From Marisediminitalea alba (GTDB lineage Bacteria; Pseudomonadota; Gammaproteobacteria; Enterobacterales; Alteromonadaceae): a stretch of 64,000 nucleotides of DNA. The notes beneath the pieces were generated by a model that was not told the DNA's origin, did no database searches, and saw only the letters and a list, made by a program, of their open reading frames with translations. The translations under genes and the position numbers were made by a program. Each line of letters starts with the position of its first letter. The first letter of the stretch is position 1. The stretch lies in NCBI RefSeq assembly GCF_002993365.1, contig NZ_PVNP01000214.1, forward strand, positions 1,155 through 65,154, read 5' to 3'. Shown here one piece after another: positions 16,580-26,089 of this stretch.

Positions 16580-17694
16580 TAGCGCGACAATAATCGTTTC
16601 TGTGTGCCGATGCCCATAAGCATGCCAAATCCGGCCAACAAAGTCACCATTGATGTGCCGCCGTAACTAACCAGCGGTAAAGGTACCCCAACCACCGGCA
16701 AAATTCCCGAAACCATGCCCATATTCACAAACACGTATACAAAGAAGGTTAGTGTAATACTGCCAGCCAGTAATTTGCTGTAAGCGTTCTGGGCACGGAC
16801 CGCCAGCATCAGGCCGCGGACAATAATAAACAGATAAATTGCCAGTAACAGTAACACGCCGGTAAGGCCAAACTCTTCACTGAACACGGCAAAAATAAAA
16901 TCGGTGTGGCGCTCGGGTAAGAACTCCAGCTGTGACTGAGTGCCTTGTAACCAGCCTTTGCCCTCAAGGCCGCCAGAGCCGATGGCAATTTTAGACTGGA
17001 TAATGTGATAGCCGGCACCCAGCGGATCACTCTCCGGGTTCATGAAGGTGATAACCCGCTGCTTCTGATAATCCTGCATCAGGAAGAACCACATAATTGG
17101 TAAAAACGCGCCGCCGAGCCCGGCCACTATCGTGATCAGTCGCCAGCTCATGCCAGCCAGAAAAATAGCAAATACACCGGAGCTGGCAATCAGCAGGGAG
17201 GTGCCGAGATCAGGTTGTTTGGCAATTAAGATAGTGGGGATCACCACCAGCATAAAACCAATTATAATTTGCGGCAGCCGTGGTGGCAGTGTGAATTTAC
17301 TGATATACCAGGCCACCATCATGGGAACCGCCAGTTTCATCGCCTCGGACGGCTGAAAACGAATAAACCCAAGATCAAGCCAGCGCTGGGCGCCTTTACC
17401 GATGTCACCAAACACCAGCACCGCTATCAGCATGAGTATCCCGGCACCATATGCGTAAATACTTAAGCGCCTGAATGCCATGGGCGGCACCTGCGCGAGC
17501 ACGACCATTACGCCAATGGCAATCCCGAGGCGGACAACCTGACGTTCAATCAGTGCCATGTCCTGGCCACCCGCGGAGTAGATGGTCACCAGACCCACGC
17601 CCATCAGTACCAACAGGCCGAGTAGTAACGGCAGGTCGATATGGATCCGATCCCAAAAGCTGATGTGATTTTCTCTTAACGTGCTGCGCTTCAC
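16579..17694 (-). CDS. rodA: Peptidoglycan glycosyltransferase RodA (MrdB)
   Basis: A 371-residue SEDS-family protein with about ten membrane segments that polymerises lipid II during cell elongation together with PBP2. Family motifs seen include Q-P-D-L-G-T-S (periplasmic loop with the key Asp), K-G-A-Q-R-W-L and the C-terminal P-L-V-S-Y-G-G-T-S-M. The N-terminus includes a basic stretch before the first helix. The start overlaps the mrdA end by 4 bases, tying the two partners of the elongasome together. Confidence 0.96.
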   Translation of the reverse strand: MKRSTLRENHISFWDRIHIDLPLLLGLLVLMGVGLVTIYSAGGQDMALIERQVVRLGIAIGVMVVLAQVPPMAFRRLSIYAYGAGILMLIAVLVFGDIGKGAQRWLDLGFIRFQPSEAMKLAVPMMVAWYISKFTLPPRLPQIIIGFMLVVIPTILIAKQPDLGTSLLIASSGVFAIFLAGMSWRLITIVAGLGGAFLPIMWFFLMQDYQKQRVITFMNPESDPLGAGYHIIQSKIAIGSGGLEGKGWLQGTQSQLEFLPERHTDFIFAVFSEEFGLTGVLLLLAIYLFIIVRGLMLAVRAQNAYSKLLAGSITLTFFVYVFVNMGMVSGILPVVGVPLPLVSYGGTSMVTLLAGFGMLMGIGTQKRLLSR

Positions 17695-19598
17695 TGGGAT
17701 AACTCTCCGTTAATCTGTTGCTCGGCGGCAAAGAGTTCCGGCTGATACAGTTTGAAATAAGCGTCCATCATAAGTCGGGCCATTGGTGCCGCATTTTTAC
17801 TACCACCACCAGCGTTTTCCAGCACCACTGCCACGGTGATCTCCGGCTTATCAAAAGGTGCGTAGCCTATATACATGGCGTTGTCGCGCAGGCGTTCGTC
17901 GACTTTGTCTGCTTCATATTCCTCGCCCTGAGCGACCGAAAATAACTGGGCGGTACCGGTTTTACCGGCTGAGATGTATGGGGTATCGGCAAATGCAAAG
18001 CGGGCACCGCCAACTTCGCCGTTAACCACCTGATACATGGCGTCCTGAATTACATCCCAATTATCGCGGTTAACAATATCGATGGGGCGCAAAAATTTAA
18101 GCGGTTCAGGTTGCATGGTGCCGTCGGCCTCGCGGTAGCCCTGCAGGATCTGCGGTACAAACCGGGCACCGTAGTTAACCAGCGCATTGGTAGCGTGAAC
18201 CAGTTGGATAGGGGTCGTTGTCCAGTATCCCTGGCCAATGCCTACCGCAATGGTATCGCCGATGTACCAGGGCTGATTAAAGCGGGCCCGTTTCCAGCCT
18301 CGACTTGGCATATTGGCGTCGCTTTCTTCGTATAAGTCGATGCCGGTATAATCACCAAAGCCGAACTCCGACATGTAATCACTGATTTTATCGATGCCCA
18401 TTTCGTAGGCCAGATCATAAAAATACGTATCGCAGGACACCTCCACCGCGCGGGTCATATTTACCTCACCGTGGCCCCATTTACGCCAGTCGCGCCAGAC
18501 ATGGGAGACATTGGGCAGGCGGTACTTGCCGGTATCGGTAATTGAGTATTCAGGTGTCACCGTATCGGTTTCCAGCCCCAGTAATCCCAGCAGCGGCTTA
18601 ACCGTTGAAGCCGGTGGATATTGCCCCTGGGTGGCACGGTTAATTAACGGCCGGTCCGGCGAATTAAGTAATGCCGAGTAATTTTTACTGCTGATCCCAT
18701 GTACAAATAAATTGGGATCATAACTGGGATTGGAGTACATCGCCAGGATACCGCCGGTATGCGCAGAGGAAATAATGATGGTGCCGCGCTGATCTTTCAG
18801 CGCTTCCTGCGCAGCCTGCTGCAGGCGAATATCAATATTCAGAACAATATCGCGACCCGGTGTGGGCGGTTGAACATCCAGAGTGCGAATAATCCGGCCC
18901 TGACTGTTGACTTCAACCTGCTGATAACCGACTTCGCCGTGGAGAATGTCTTCGTGATATTTCTCAATGCCCAGTTTGCCAATGTCGTAGGTAGCCGCGT
19001 AGTTGGCCTCTTCCCCGGCCTCCTGGATTTTTTGCAAATCTTTTTTATTGATTTTAGACACATAGCCGAGGGCATGGGTGAGGGTTTCTTTGTACGGATA
19101 GTAACGGGCCAGGCGCGCCTCGATGGAAACGCCGGGAAAACGGTGGCTACGGCTGGCAAAGCGAGCGACTTCTTCTTCCGTTAGTCGGGTGCGCAGCGCT
19201 ACAGGCTTAAAACGGCGCTGTCCGCGCAGGGACTGTTTGAAATCTTCCACCTCATCATCGGTGATCCCCATCAGCGCCTGCAAAAATATGAGAGTATGCT
19301 CGAGGTTATCAACTTTCTCGGGGATAATTTCGAGGCTGTATACCGGCCGGTTTTCTGCCAGTAATACGCCGTTACGGTCGTAGACGAGTCCACGATTAGG
19401 GGCAATGGGCAACACTTTAATCCGATTGCCGTTTGAGCGGGTCTGGTAATCCTCAAAGTGCTCTACCTGCAAAAAGTAGAGGTTACTCACAACCATAGCC
19501 AGCAGGGCAAATACTACCAGCCCGGCAATCACTGCCCGGCGGGCAAACAGGTTTGCCTCAGCCGTGTGGTCGCGAATGGTCTGACGCTTAATCGGCAT
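17691..19598 (-). CDS. mrdA: Penicillin-binding protein 2 (elongation transpeptidase)
   Basis: A 635-residue inner-membrane protein with one N-terminal transmembrane helix (about 23-43), a dimerisation/pedestal region and a transpeptidase domain. Catalytic motifs: S331-T-V-K334 in Y-P-P-A-S-T-V-K-P, an S-C-D motif near residue 390 and K-T-G in S-A-G-K-T-G-T-A near 540. It cross-links side-wall peptidoglycan and activates RodA, the next gene. The rlmH stop lies 4 bases upstream. Confidence 0.97.
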   Translation of the reverse strand: MPIKRQTIRDHTAEANLFARRAVIAGLVVFALLAMVVSNLYFLQVEHFEDYQTRSNGNRIKVLPIAPNRGLVYDRNGVLLAENRPVYSLEIIPEKVDNLEHTLIFLQALMGITDDEVEDFKQSLRGQRRFKPVALRTRLTEEEVARFASRSHRFPGVSIEARLARYYPYKETLTHALGYVSKINKKDLQKIQEAGEEANYAATYDIGKLGIEKYHEDILHGEVGYQQVEVNSQGRIIRTLDVQPPTPGRDIVLNIDIRLQQAAQEALKDQRGTIIISSAHTGGILAMYSNPSYDPNLFVHGISSKNYSALLNSPDRPLINRATQGQYPPASTVKPLLGLLGLETDTVTPEYSITDTGKYRLPNVSHVWRDWRKWGHGEVNMTRAVEVSCDTYFYDLAYEMGIDKISDYMSEFGFGDYTGIDLYEESDANMPSRGWKRARFNQPWYIGDTIAVGIGQGYWTTTPIQLVHATNALVNYGARFVPQILQGYREADGTMQPEPLKFLRPIDIVNRDNWDVIQDAMYQVVNGEVGGARFAFADTPYISAGKTGTAQLFSVAQGEEYEADKVDERLRDNAMYIGYAPFDKPEITVAVVLENAGGGSKNAAPMARLMMDAYFKLYQPELFAAEQQINGELSQ

Positions 19599-19601
19599 GC
19601 A

Positions 19602-20072
19602 TTATTCTCTGTGGTAGGGGTGGTTCTGGGTAACAGACCAGGCCCGGTACAGGGATTCGGCGACGATGATTCGTACCAGTGGATGCGGCAGAGTAAGAGG
19701 GGAGAGTGACCAGCGTTGTTCGGCCAGCTCACAGCATGCCGGGGCAAGGCCTTCTGGTCCACCGATGAGTAAACTGATATCGCGCCCATCCATTTTCCAG
19801 CTGTCTAACTGGCGGGCCAGCGCTGGAGTGTCCCACGGGCGGCCGGTGACTTCCAGCGTGACCACTTTATCGGACTTACCAATGGCCGCAATCATGGCTT
19901 CGCCTTCCTTTTGCAGGATGCGTTTGATATCTGCGTTTTTGCCGCGTTTACCCGGCGGGATCTCAGTAAACGTCACCGGCATATCTGCCGGAAACCTGCG
20001 CAGAAATTCATTGGTGCCGGTGCTCACCCAGTCTGGCATTTTATTACCAACTGCAATTACCTGTATGCGCAC
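19602..20072 (-). CDS. rlmH: 23S rRNA (pseudouridine1915-N3)-methyltransferase
   Basis: A 156-residue SPOUT-class enzyme (E. coli 155). The knotted SAM site shows as S-L-L-I-G-G-P-E-G-L with the C-terminal L-S-P-L-T-L-P-H-P-L-V-R and a final Y-H-R-E, where the terminal His-Arg region recognises the pseudouridine. It methylates helix 69 on 70S ribosomes. It lies directly downstream of rsfS, as usual, and both act on the ribosome. Confidence 0.97.
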   Translation of the reverse strand: MRIQVIAVGNKMPDWVSTGTNEFLRRFPADMPVTFTEIPPGKRGKNADIKRILQKEGEAMIAAIGKSDKVVTLEVTGRPWDTPALARQLDSWKMDGRDISLLIGGPEGLAPACCELAEQRWSLSPLTLPHPLVRIIVAESLYRAWSVTQNHPYHRE

Positions 20073-20101
20073 AGTTTACAAACTCCGTGTCGGCCGGGGA
20101 G

Positions 20102-20419
20102 TTAACCCCAAAGCTTTTCCAGCTGATAAAAATCCCGGGCTTCATCCTGCATGATATGCACAATGATATCGCCTAAGTCGACCAGTACCCAGTCACCGGT
20201 TTCCTTGCCTTCAACATTTAGCGGGGCATGACCGGCGTGCTTGGCCTCTACCTGCACGTGTTCAGCAATCGAACTGACATGGCGTTTGGAGTTACCCGAA
20301 CAGATAACCATGGTATCAGTGACGGTTGATTTTCCTTTTACATTTAATTCAACGATATCCCGTCCTTTCATATCGTCAATTTTGTCTAAGACAAACGCTT
20401 TGAGTTGCTCGTGTTGCAA
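20102..20419 (-). CDS. rsfS: Ribosomal silencing factor RsfS
   Basis: A 105-residue protein that binds uL14 and blocks subunit joining in poor growth conditions. The K-S-T-V-T-D-T-M-V-I-C-S-G-N-S-K-R-H-V segment (30-48) and G-D-W-V-L-V-D-L-G-D-I-I-V-H-I-M (about 75-90) are diagnostic for the RsfS/Iojap family. It follows nadD by 20 bases and precedes rlmH by 29. Confidence 0.97.
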   Translation of the reverse strand: MQHEQLKAFVLDKIDDMKGRDIVELNVKGKSTVTDTMVICSGNSKRHVSSIAEHVQVEAKHAGHAPLNVEGKETGDWVLVDLGDIIVHIMQDEARDFYQLEKLWG

Positions 20420-20439
20420 AAGTTCTCCTCGCTAACACC

Positions 20440-21084
20440 TTAAATGGTGCCGTATAACTTATGTTGTTTAATATAGTGCAGGACTGCCGGGCTAAGCCAG
20501 TCAGTCACCACACGGTCAGTTGTTTGTCCGGCAGTCAGCGCATCGCGTAATTGCGTGGAAGACACGGCATAGTCCTGACTGTCGGTATAATACACCAGCC
20601 CGGCAGGCTGGTGATAAAACGTTTCTAATTGCGTACACTGACGCTCGATGAGCCATTCGCGCAGTGTTCCATCCGGTTCGCCTGGCGAAGCAGGTCGCCG
20701 CATAACCACAATATGACAATAGTCTGTCAGTGATTGCCAATGATACCAGCTCGGCAGATTATACAGTGAATCTTCACCCAACAGAAAAAACAATGGCTCA
20801 TTGCCCAGCGTGCGGCGTAAATGCTGTAGTGTCTTAACCGTGTAAGAGGGCGCTGGCAAGGATAATTCCAGTGGCTCAACATATAACGCGGGCTCATCTT
20901 CACAGGCCAGCTCAAGCATTTTTAAGCGGTGGGCAGTAGTTGTCTCAGGCGCTGTTTTATGCGGTGGTAATTTGCAAGGTAATAAAGCCAGCCGCTCAAC
21001 GCCAATCTCATTAATGGCTTCCAGTCCCGCTTTTATATGGCCCTGATGCGGCGGGTTAAAGGTCCCCCCTAATAACGCTCGCAT
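20440..21084 (-). CDS. nadD: Nicotinate-nucleotide adenylyltransferase
   Basis: A 214-residue enzyme that makes nicotinate adenine dinucleotide from NaMN and ATP in NAD synthesis. The nucleotidyltransferase H-x-G-H motif is at 13-16 (G-G-T-F-N-P-P-H-Q-G-H), and the C-terminal S-S-T-x-x-R motif is present (V-S-S-T-Q-L-R). The start codon and the holA stop share base 21084, so the genes are coupled. Confidence 0.97.
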   Translation of the reverse strand: MRALLGGTFNPPHQGHIKAGLEAINEIGVERLALLPCKLPPHKTAPETTTAHRLKMLELACEDEPALYVEPLELSLPAPSYTVKTLQHLRRTLGNEPLFFLLGEDSLYNLPSWYHWQSLTDYCHIVVMRRPASPGEPDGTLREWLIERQCTQLETFYHQPAGLVYYTDSQDYAVSSTQLRDALTAGQTTDRVVTDWLSPAVLHYIKQHKLYGTI

Positions 21085-22124
21085 CAGAGTGTATCTGCAC
21101 TTTCAGCAAATGCCATATGCGCCAGCGGCACACCGGTGAACAACAGGCATAAATGACAAAGTTTGATATATGGCCTGACTACAGAGGTTTGCTTAAACAA
21201 CTGGTCGGCTTCGGTGAGCTGCTCACCAATCAGTGTCAGGTCTTGTTTGGACAACCGTTGCATTGCCTGCTGGTAATAGCCCTGGCGGTTTTTCCAGATC
21301 CCCAGCTTCGGCCAGGTGATTGTCTGACCGCTGTTTTGCAGATGATTCAGCTTCCACAGCGTCTGCCATTCCCGCACCAGTGCCCAGATGATAATGTTGG
21401 GCTCAATACCTTCACTTTCCAGTCGTTGGAGGATTTTAACGCAGCGGGTGCGATCGCCCTGGAGCATGATATCCACCAGCTGAAAAACGTTGAAACGGGA
21501 CTGATCCACCAGGGCGCTGGCCAGTTTTTCTTCGTCCAGCTGTTTATCCGGGTAGGCCAGGGTGAGTTTTTCAATTTCCTGGGCGGCAGCCATCAGGTTG
21601 CCCTCACTGAAGTCAGCAATGAGTTTCACGCAGGCGGGGGTAAACTGAAAAGACTCGGATTGCAGTCGTTGCTGGATCCACTTGTGAAGCTGCGCGCCTT
21701 CCAGCGGATAGCAGATGGTGAATACACCGATGGCGTCGAGGGCTTTAAACCATTTGGTTCGCTGCACGTCCTTGCCAATTCTGCCGCCATGGATGATGAG
21801 CAGGGTATCGCTCGATAAGTTACCTGCCAGGTCTGTCAGGATACCAGCACCTTCGGTGCCAGGCTTACCCGTAGGTAATTCCAACTCGATTAACTGGCGT
21901 GCCGCAAACAGCGACATACTCTGGGTCGCATCGATTAAACGTGACCAGCTAAATTCGCCGTCAGCTACCAGCACCGTGCGCTCATCGAAGCCTTGCTGTT
22001 TGGCTGTTGCTCTTAATGCCTGCAGAATTTCAAACTTCTGCTGAGGCTCATCACCAAAGACCAGATAGCAGCCCTTAAGACCCTCTTTTAAGGTTTGCCT
22101 GAAACGATCGGGATAAACCTGCAC
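21084..22124 (-). CDS. holA: DNA polymerase III delta subunit (clamp loader)
   Basis: From the GTG at 22124 (complement) the protein is 346 residues, close to E. coli HolA (343), and begins with the typical V-Q-V-Y-P-D-R-F. The longer frame to 22196 would overlap lptE by 68 bases and lacks family support. A GCGGGG-type site lies just before, within the lptE end. HolA opens the beta clamp in the clamp-loader complex. The AAA-like region includes Y-L-V-F-G-D-E-P near residue 22 (degenerate nucleotide site) as expected for delta. Confidence 0.93.
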   Translation of the reverse strand: MQVYPDRFRQTLKEGLKGCYLVFGDEPQQKFEILQALRATAKQQGFDERTVLVADGEFSWSRLIDATQSMSLFAARQLIELELPTGKPGTEGAGILTDLAGNLSSDTLLIIHGGRIGKDVQRTKWFKALDAIGVFTICYPLEGAQLHKWIQQRLQSESFQFTPACVKLIADFSEGNLMAAAQEIEKLTLAYPDKQLDEEKLASALVDQSRFNVFQLVDIMLQGDRTRCVKILQRLESEGIEPNIIIWALVREWQTLWKLNHLQNSGQTITWPKLGIWKNRQGYYQQAMQRLSKQDLTLIGEQLTEADQLFKQTSVVRPYIKLCHLCLLFTGVPLAHMAFAESADTL

Positions 22125-22128
22125 CTGA

Positions 22129-22647
22129 TTAAAGCCCCGCGTACTGACTGGATAACAAGCGAATGATACGGTCGGCTGCTTCCAGGCGCATTTCACTGAG
22201 CACCAGGTTCAGCTCGCGCGATTTTGCCAGCACCTGATCGGGGTCATCCTGATATTCCCGTAGTACTTCAAAAGAGGTTTTCAGTTCCTCGCCATTGGGA
22301 AACAGTACGGTATAGCGAACACCATATATCAGCTCATATTCTGCAACCTGACCGGTAGCAAATACGGACAGTAACCGGCGGTCCAGGGACTCAGGTTGCA
22401 GGCGCAGGGTAATTGTTGTGTCTTCAAGCCCCGGGGCAGCTTGCGGGCCGCCCTTGATTTGATAAACATTCATGCGATTTTCCAGCGCTCTCACCAAAGG
22501 CGCATTCTGACTGGTCGCCTGCACGTACAGGTAGTCGGTGTTGCTTGGCAGGGTTCTATCGCTGCGCAAATGAAAACCACAGCTGGCGAGAGCCAGTGTG
22601 GTTATCATCAGGATCAGACTTTTACTGATAACAGTTAATCCGCGCAT
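22129..22647 (-). CDS. lptE: LPS-assembly lipoprotein LptE
   Basis: A 172-residue outer-membrane lipoprotein that plugs the LptD barrel and assists lipopolysaccharide insertion. The signal peptide ends in the lipobox L-A-S-C with C23 lipidated; C-G-F-H-L-R follows, the family signature. Its start touches the leuS stop (22647) and its stop lies 4 bases before the holA start, in the conserved leuS-lptE-holA order. Confidence 0.96.
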   Translation of the reverse strand: MRGLTVISKSLILMITTLALASCGFHLRSDRTLPSNTDYLYVQATSQNAPLVRALENRMNVYQIKGGPQAAPGLEDTTITLRLQPESLDRRLLSVFATGQVAEYELIYGVRYTVLFPNGEELKTSFEVLREYQDDPDQVLAKSRELNLVLSEMRLEAADRIIRLLSSQYAGL

Positions 22648-25250
22648 TAGTTAGCCACGATATTCACCAGCTTACCGGGTACCACAATGACCTTACGGAT
22701 GGTCTTGCCTTCGGTAAACTGCTGTACATTGGGCTGGTCTTTAGCCAGTTGTTCCAGCTCTTCTTTGCTGGCACTGGCTGAAACGGTAATTTTAGCCCGC
22801 AGTTTACCGTTAACCTGAACAATAATTAGCTTTTCGTCTTCAACCAATGCATCCTTATCAGCCACCGGCCATGGCGCTGTTTCGATACTGTTGGTATGGC
22901 CAAGCTTTGCCCACAGGTGATGACAGATATGCGGAGTGATTGGATTCAACAGCAACACAATGCTGTTAACCGCTTCACGCATTAAGGCGATATCCTGGCC
23001 GCTTTCCTGCGGTGCTTTTTGCAGGTGGTTAAGCAATTCCATGATTGCCGCCACCGCCGTGTTAAACGTCTGACGACGGCCCAAATCATCACTGACTTTT
23101 TCGATGGTTTTGTGCAGCTCACGGCGCAGTGCCTGCTGAGATTTATCCAGCGCTTTAACGTCCAGCTCCCCGGGGGTGCCGGCAGCAAGATGATCATTCA
23201 CCAGTTTCCATACCCGACGCAGGAAGCGGTTAGCGCCTTCTACCCCTGAGTCTACCCATTCCAGCGTTTGCTCTGGTGGCGCTGCAAACATGGTAAATAA
23301 ACGTACCGTATCGGCACCGTACTGATCAATAACCTGCTGCGGGTCGATACCGTTATTTTTCGACTTCGACATTTTGGTCATACCGCCATGCTGAACCGGC
23401 GTACTATCGGCGGTTAGCCAGGCTTTGACGATCCGGCCCTTGTCATCTTTTTCGGTAGATACTTCAGTGGGCGAATACCAGGTTTTCTTCCCTTTCTCGT
23501 CTTCACTGTAGTAGGAGTCAGCCAGCACCATGCCCTGACACAGCAAACGCTTGTAAGGCTCGTCAGATTCAACCAGGCCTTCATCACGTAATAATTTGTG
23601 ATAGAAGCGGGAATACAACAGGTGCAGGATAGCGTGTTCGATACCGCCTACATATTGATCCACCGGCAGCCAGTAGTTAGCTTTGGCTGGATCCAGCATG
23701 GCATCATCGGTAGTCGCACAACTGTAGCGCGCGTAGTACCAGGAAGACTCCATAAAGGTGTCAAAGGTGTCGGTTTCGCGCAGCGCAGCTTCACCGTTGT
23801 AAGTCGTTTTGGCCCATTCTGGATCGGCTTTAATTGGCGAGGTCACCCCGTCCATTTCCACATCTTCAGGTAATACTACAGGCAGTTCATCAGCCGGTAC
23901 CGGTACAGATTCACCGTTTTCCAGATTAAGCATAGGGATCGGCGCCCCCCAGTAACGCTGACGGCTCACGCCCCAGTCACGCAGGCGATAGTTTACCTTG
24001 CGCTGACCACAGCCCAGATCCACCAGTTTGTCGGCAATACCATTAAAGGCTGCGTCAAATTCCAGTCCGTCAAAGTCATTGGAATTAATCAATACGCCTT
24101 TTTCGGTGAAGGCTGACGCGCTCAGGTCGCACTCGACATTGCTGCCCTGTTGTGGCTCGATAACCTGCTTGATAGGTAAATCGTAGCGGGTAGCAAATTC
24201 CCAGTCTCGTTGATCGTGCCCCGGCACTGCCATTACTGCGCCTGAGCCGTAATCCATCAATACGAAGTTAGCTACCCATACTGGTAATTGCTCGCCGGTT
24301 AACGGATGAACCACGTAAAAGCCGGTGGAACAGCCTTTTTTCTCCATGGTGGCCAGCTCTGCTTCGGCGACCTTGGTGTTTTTACATTCATCGATGAATT
24401 TAGCAACGTCGGCATTGTTCTGTGCGGCGGCCTCGGCCAGCGGATGTTGTGCAGCCACGGCAACATAGGTGACACCCATAAAGGTATCCGGACGCGTGGT
24501 GTAAACGGTTAAATCGCTGACCTCATTAACCTGCTCAGCCATTTTAAAGGTAATTTCAACGCCCTCGGAGCGACCAATCCAGTTAGCCTGCATGGCCCGA
24601 ACCTGTTCCGGCCAGTCTTCCAGTTGTTCGAGATCCTGTAACAGCTCTTCGGCGTAATCGGTGATTTTAATAAACCACTGCGGGATTTCTTTTTGCTCAA
24701 CTACAGCGCCTGAACGCCAGCCACGGCCATCGATAACCTGTTCGTTGGCGAGTACGGTTTGGTCTACCGGATCCCAGTTAACCGTTGAATTCTTCTTGTA
24801 TACCAGGCCTTTTTCATACAGGCGCGTGAAAAACCACTGCTCCCAACGATAGTAGTCTGCTTTACAGGTGGCGACCTCGCGGTCCCAGTCGTAGCCGAAG
24901 CCCAGCGACTTAAGCTGGTTTTTCATGTAGTCGATATTCGAGTAGGTCCACTTGGCCGGCGCGGTGTTGTTATTAATTGCCGCGTTTTCTGCTGGCAAAC
25001 CAAAGGCATCCCAACCCATGGGTTGCAGTACATTTTTGCCCTGCATACGCTGAAAACGGCTGATTACATCACCGATGGTATAATTGCGCACGTGTCCCAT
25101 GTGGAGGCGGCCACTGGGGTAGGGGAACATAGACAGGCAGTAAAACTTCTCTTTACCCGGCTCTTCTGTCACCTTAAAGGCATTGGTATCTTGCCAGTGC
25201 TGCTGCACCGCACTTTCGATTTCTTGTGGGTTGTACTGATTTTCGGCCAT
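22647..25250 (-). CDS. leuS: Leucyl-tRNA synthetase
   Basis: An 867-residue class I synthetase. The HIGH-type motif H-M-G-H is at 50-53 within F-P-Y-P-S-G-R-L-H-M-G-H, and the KMSKS loop appears as K-M-S-K-S near residue 627. The editing (CP1) domain with T-T-R-P-D-T and the G-H-D-Q-R-D segment removes mischarged residues. It heads the 13-gene minus-strand block down to lipA. The roughly 180 bases upstream hold AT-rich -10-like hexamers, but no unambiguous promoter or T-box. Confidence 0.98.
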   Translation of the reverse strand: MAENQYNPQEIESAVQQHWQDTNAFKVTEEPGKEKFYCLSMFPYPSGRLHMGHVRNYTIGDVISRFQRMQGKNVLQPMGWDAFGLPAENAAINNNTAPAKWTYSNIDYMKNQLKSLGFGYDWDREVATCKADYYRWEQWFFTRLYEKGLVYKKNSTVNWDPVDQTVLANEQVIDGRGWRSGAVVEQKEIPQWFIKITDYAEELLQDLEQLEDWPEQVRAMQANWIGRSEGVEITFKMAEQVNEVSDLTVYTTRPDTFMGVTYVAVAAQHPLAEAAAQNNADVAKFIDECKNTKVAEAELATMEKKGCSTGFYVVHPLTGEQLPVWVANFVLMDYGSGAVMAVPGHDQRDWEFATRYDLPIKQVIEPQQGSNVECDLSASAFTEKGVLINSNDFDGLEFDAAFNGIADKLVDLGCGQRKVNYRLRDWGVSRQRYWGAPIPMLNLENGESVPVPADELPVVLPEDVEMDGVTSPIKADPEWAKTTYNGEAALRETDTFDTFMESSWYYARYSCATTDDAMLDPAKANYWLPVDQYVGGIEHAILHLLYSRFYHKLLRDEGLVESDEPYKRLLCQGMVLADSYYSEDEKGKKTWYSPTEVSTEKDDKGRIVKAWLTADSTPVQHGGMTKMSKSKNNGIDPQQVIDQYGADTVRLFTMFAAPPEQTLEWVDSGVEGANRFLRRVWKLVNDHLAAGTPGELDVKALDKSQQALRRELHKTIEKVSDDLGRRQTFNTAVAAIMELLNHLQKAPQESGQDIALMREAVNSIVLLLNPITPHICHHLWAKLGHTNSIETAPWPVADKDALVEDEKLIIVQVNGKLRAKITVSASASKEELEQLAKDQPNVQQFTEGKTIRKVIVVPGKLVNIVAN

Positions 25251-25433
25251 TTACCTGAGGCTTCCGCTTTATTTAACTTTAACAACTGTACCGGCGGCAG
25301 GTGTGAAAAAGAGTCTAAACACCACCACCAGTAGATTATGGGTATAATAACCCCATAGAATAACTTAGCGGTGGCGTATGCCACAATAGGCGGAACCGAA
25401 TGAAGCGGAATATTTGGCTCAATTGACCGTAAT

Positions 25434-25952
25434 TTAATCGTTTGCGAGGTAATTTGCCAGGCCCTGTAACTGCAAACCCTGCACCTCGGCTACCACAGGC
25501 GCCAGTTTGCTAAAGCCATCGGGTGTAAAACCCTGTACACGATAGGTCAGGGTAATCTGAGTACCATTGGACACTGACTCAAATACCCAGTCCAGCGAGC
25601 CAAACACGCCCATGCCCTGCAAGGGGCCGAGGCCGCCGGTCATTCTGAGTAATTTTAGTGGATCGACAAATACGACCTGCATGTGCTGTGCGGAGCGATT
25701 TCCTGCTACTTCACAAAAACATCCACCGGCGTTTGCCTGCAGGGTGAATTTCCCTTCTTCGCCCCACCAGCTGTGGCTTTTCGGCCACCATTTATCGATG
25801 TCATTGATAAGGGCAGTCCACACCACCTCGGCCGGTGCATCAATGTGGACCTTATTCTCGACAATAAAGCCACTGTCACTGACGGCAATGACTTCTGGTT
25901 TGGCCAAACAGGCGCTACTCAGCAGCAGGGTAAATAAGGCTATTAACTTCAT
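25434..25952 (-). CDS. SRPBCC (START-like) domain protein with signal peptide
   Basis: From the ATG at 25952 the product is 172 residues; the longer frame to 25985 puts eleven polar residues before the signal sequence. The N-terminus M-K-L-I-A-L-F-T-L-L-L-S-S-A-C-L-A looks like a secretion signal; a cysteine after S-S-A makes a weak lipobox possible. The mature part has the SRPBCC pattern (V-H-I-D-A-P-A-E-V-V-W...I-D-K-W-W-P) and ends with a long helix. The fold binds hydrophobic ligands; no specific role can be assigned. It stands alone between leuS and the divergent protease gene. Confidence 0.7.
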   Translation of the reverse strand: MKLIALFTLLLSSACLAKPEVIAVSDSGFIVENKVHIDAPAEVVWTALINDIDKWWPKSHSWWGEEGKFTLQANAGGCFCEVAGNRSAQHMQVVFVDPLKLLRMTGGLGPLQGMGVFGSLDWVFESVSNGTQITLTYRVQGFTPDGFSKLAPVVAEVQGLQLQGLANYLAND

Positions 25953-26089
25953 TTTGGTGGTTCCGAACACGGGGCTACGAATCAATCGGTCAGGCTAGTA
26001 TGGAAATTGAGCAAACACAAGTTTAGGGTTTGACAGGCAGGGGGATTCAGGATTCACTGTAGTGAGAGTAAATAAAGAAGAATATAGCT